NCBI GenBank assembly: GCA_002394965.1 | Contig: DGVL01000005.1 | Coordinates: 32,403-37,488, forward strand | Source: Lachnospira sp. UBA4285 | GTDB taxonomy: Bacteria > Bacillota > Clostridia > Lachnospirales > Lachnospiraceae | DNA: 5,086 nt | Direction of reading: 5' to 3' | The notes under the pieces: model-generated | Database searches by the model: none | What the model was told of the DNA's origin: nothing | Seen by the model: the letters and a program-made list of their open reading frames with translations, nothing else | Shown here: positions 4,735 to 5,086 of the stretch, one piece after another | Layout: every line of letters starts with the position of its first letter | Position numbering within the stretch: the first letter of the stretch is position 1 | Program-made: the position numbers and the translations under genes

Positions 4735-5086
4735 TTACCGGAGCTCTTCCATCGGGACATCGTCCATATCGTCGAAATCCTGGTTCTCGCCGACCATGCC
4801 CCAGATGAATGTATAGGCGTGTGTCGCAGATGCACAGTGAATCGACCAGCTCGGAGAGATGACAGCCTCCTCGTTGCGCATCACGATGTGGCGTGTCTCT
4901 GTGGGCTCGCCCATGTAATGGAACACGACAGAATCCTCCGGCACGTCAAAGTACAGATATACTTCCATGCGGCGGTCGTGGGTGTGGCACGGCATCGTAT
5001 TCCACACAGATCCCGGCTCCAGGCAGGTCATACCCATCTCAAGCTGGCAGGATTCAACCTGTCCCGGAAGAATATACTTGTTGATG
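4735..5086 (-). CDS. kduI: 5-keto-4-deoxyuronate isomerase (4-deoxy-L-threo-5-hexosulose-uronate ketol-isomerase), C-terminal fragment
   Basis: The last 116 residues are present, about 42% of the ~278-residue family; the N-terminus lies beyond the right edge. KduI is a cytosolic zinc cupin that isomerises 5-keto-4-deoxyuronate, made from unsaturated uronates in pectin and glycosaminoglycan breakdown, to 2,5-diketo-3-deoxygluconate. The fragment reads INKYILPGQVESCQL at its beginning and contains PGSVWNTMPCHTHDRRMEVY (residues 24-43), SPSWSIH (77-83) and YTFIWGMVGENQ (91-102). His34, His36, Glu41 and His83 correspond to the four zinc ligands of E. coli KduI (H196, H198, E203, H245), with identical spacing, so the metal site is intact. 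The reading frame stays open from the window edge; a methionine at 5035-5037 is internal, not a start. The SDR that would use its product lies 87 nt downstream on the same strand. Confidence 0.95.
   Translation of the reverse strand, partial: INKYILPGQVESCQLEMGMTCLEPGSVWNTMPCHTHDRRMEVYLYFDVPEDSVVFHYMGEPTETRHIVMRNEEAVISPSWSIHCASATHAYTFIWGMVGENQDFDDMDDVPMEELR

Noticed and set aside
1..5086. Search for a novel system, mobile element, CRISPR array, tRNA or riboswitch
   Set aside because: Nearly all bases are covered by recognisable metabolic or housekeeping genes with normal spacing. I saw no transposase, integrase, spaced direct-repeat array or cloverleaf. The longest gap, 249 bases (3529-3777), is explained by a promoter and a terminator.

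Overview
The window looks like a piece of a moderately GC-rich (mid-50s % by eye) Bacillota chromosome, most likely a Lachnospiraceae-type Clostridia. The basis is the gene order Asp23/Gls24 family protein - nusB - xseA - xseB - ispA - dxs, which is characteristic of clostridial genomes, and the close resemblance of the Asp23 and NusB sequences to the Lachnospiraceae forms as I remember them. Every real gene lies on the minus strand, so transcription runs from high to low coordinates.

Right part (5086 to about 3700): a two-gene uronate-catabolism unit. The C-terminal 116 residues of KduI (5-keto-4-deoxyuronate isomerase) enter from the right edge. After an 87-nt gap with a GC-rich hairpin comes a complete SDR oxidoreductase. 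Its sequence is of the gluconate 5-dehydrogenase / DhuD type, and its position suggests it does the KduD step. Together they would turn the unsaturated-uronate product of pectin or glycosaminoglycan breakdown into 2-keto-3-deoxygluconate. A perfect 13-bp inverted repeat about 36 nt after the SDR stop is the likely terminator.

Middle (about 3700 to 3529): an intergenic region with a convincing vegetative promoter (perfect TATAAT) reading left, followed by a strong AGGAGG ribosome site.

Left part (3528 to 1): a tightly packed housekeeping operon. The Asp23/Gls24 protein overlaps nusB by 8 nt, nusB touches xseA (TGATG), xseA overlaps xseB by 53 nt, xseB overlaps ispA by 3 nt (TTGA, with a TTG start), and ispA is 16 nt from dxs, which runs off the left edge after 62 codons. 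The products cover cell-envelope homeostasis (Asp23), rRNA antitermination (NusB), both exonuclease VII subunits, and two isoprenoid enzymes: DXS makes the MEP-pathway precursor and IspA condenses the resulting C5 units to farnesyl diphosphate.

I found no mobile element, CRISPR array, RNA gene or previously undescribed system. The points worth a second look are sequence and architecture details: substituted residues in a conserved XseA motif, the XseA tail over xseB, the tail on the SDR, the pairing of KduI with a DhuD-type SDR, and the junction between the two operons.
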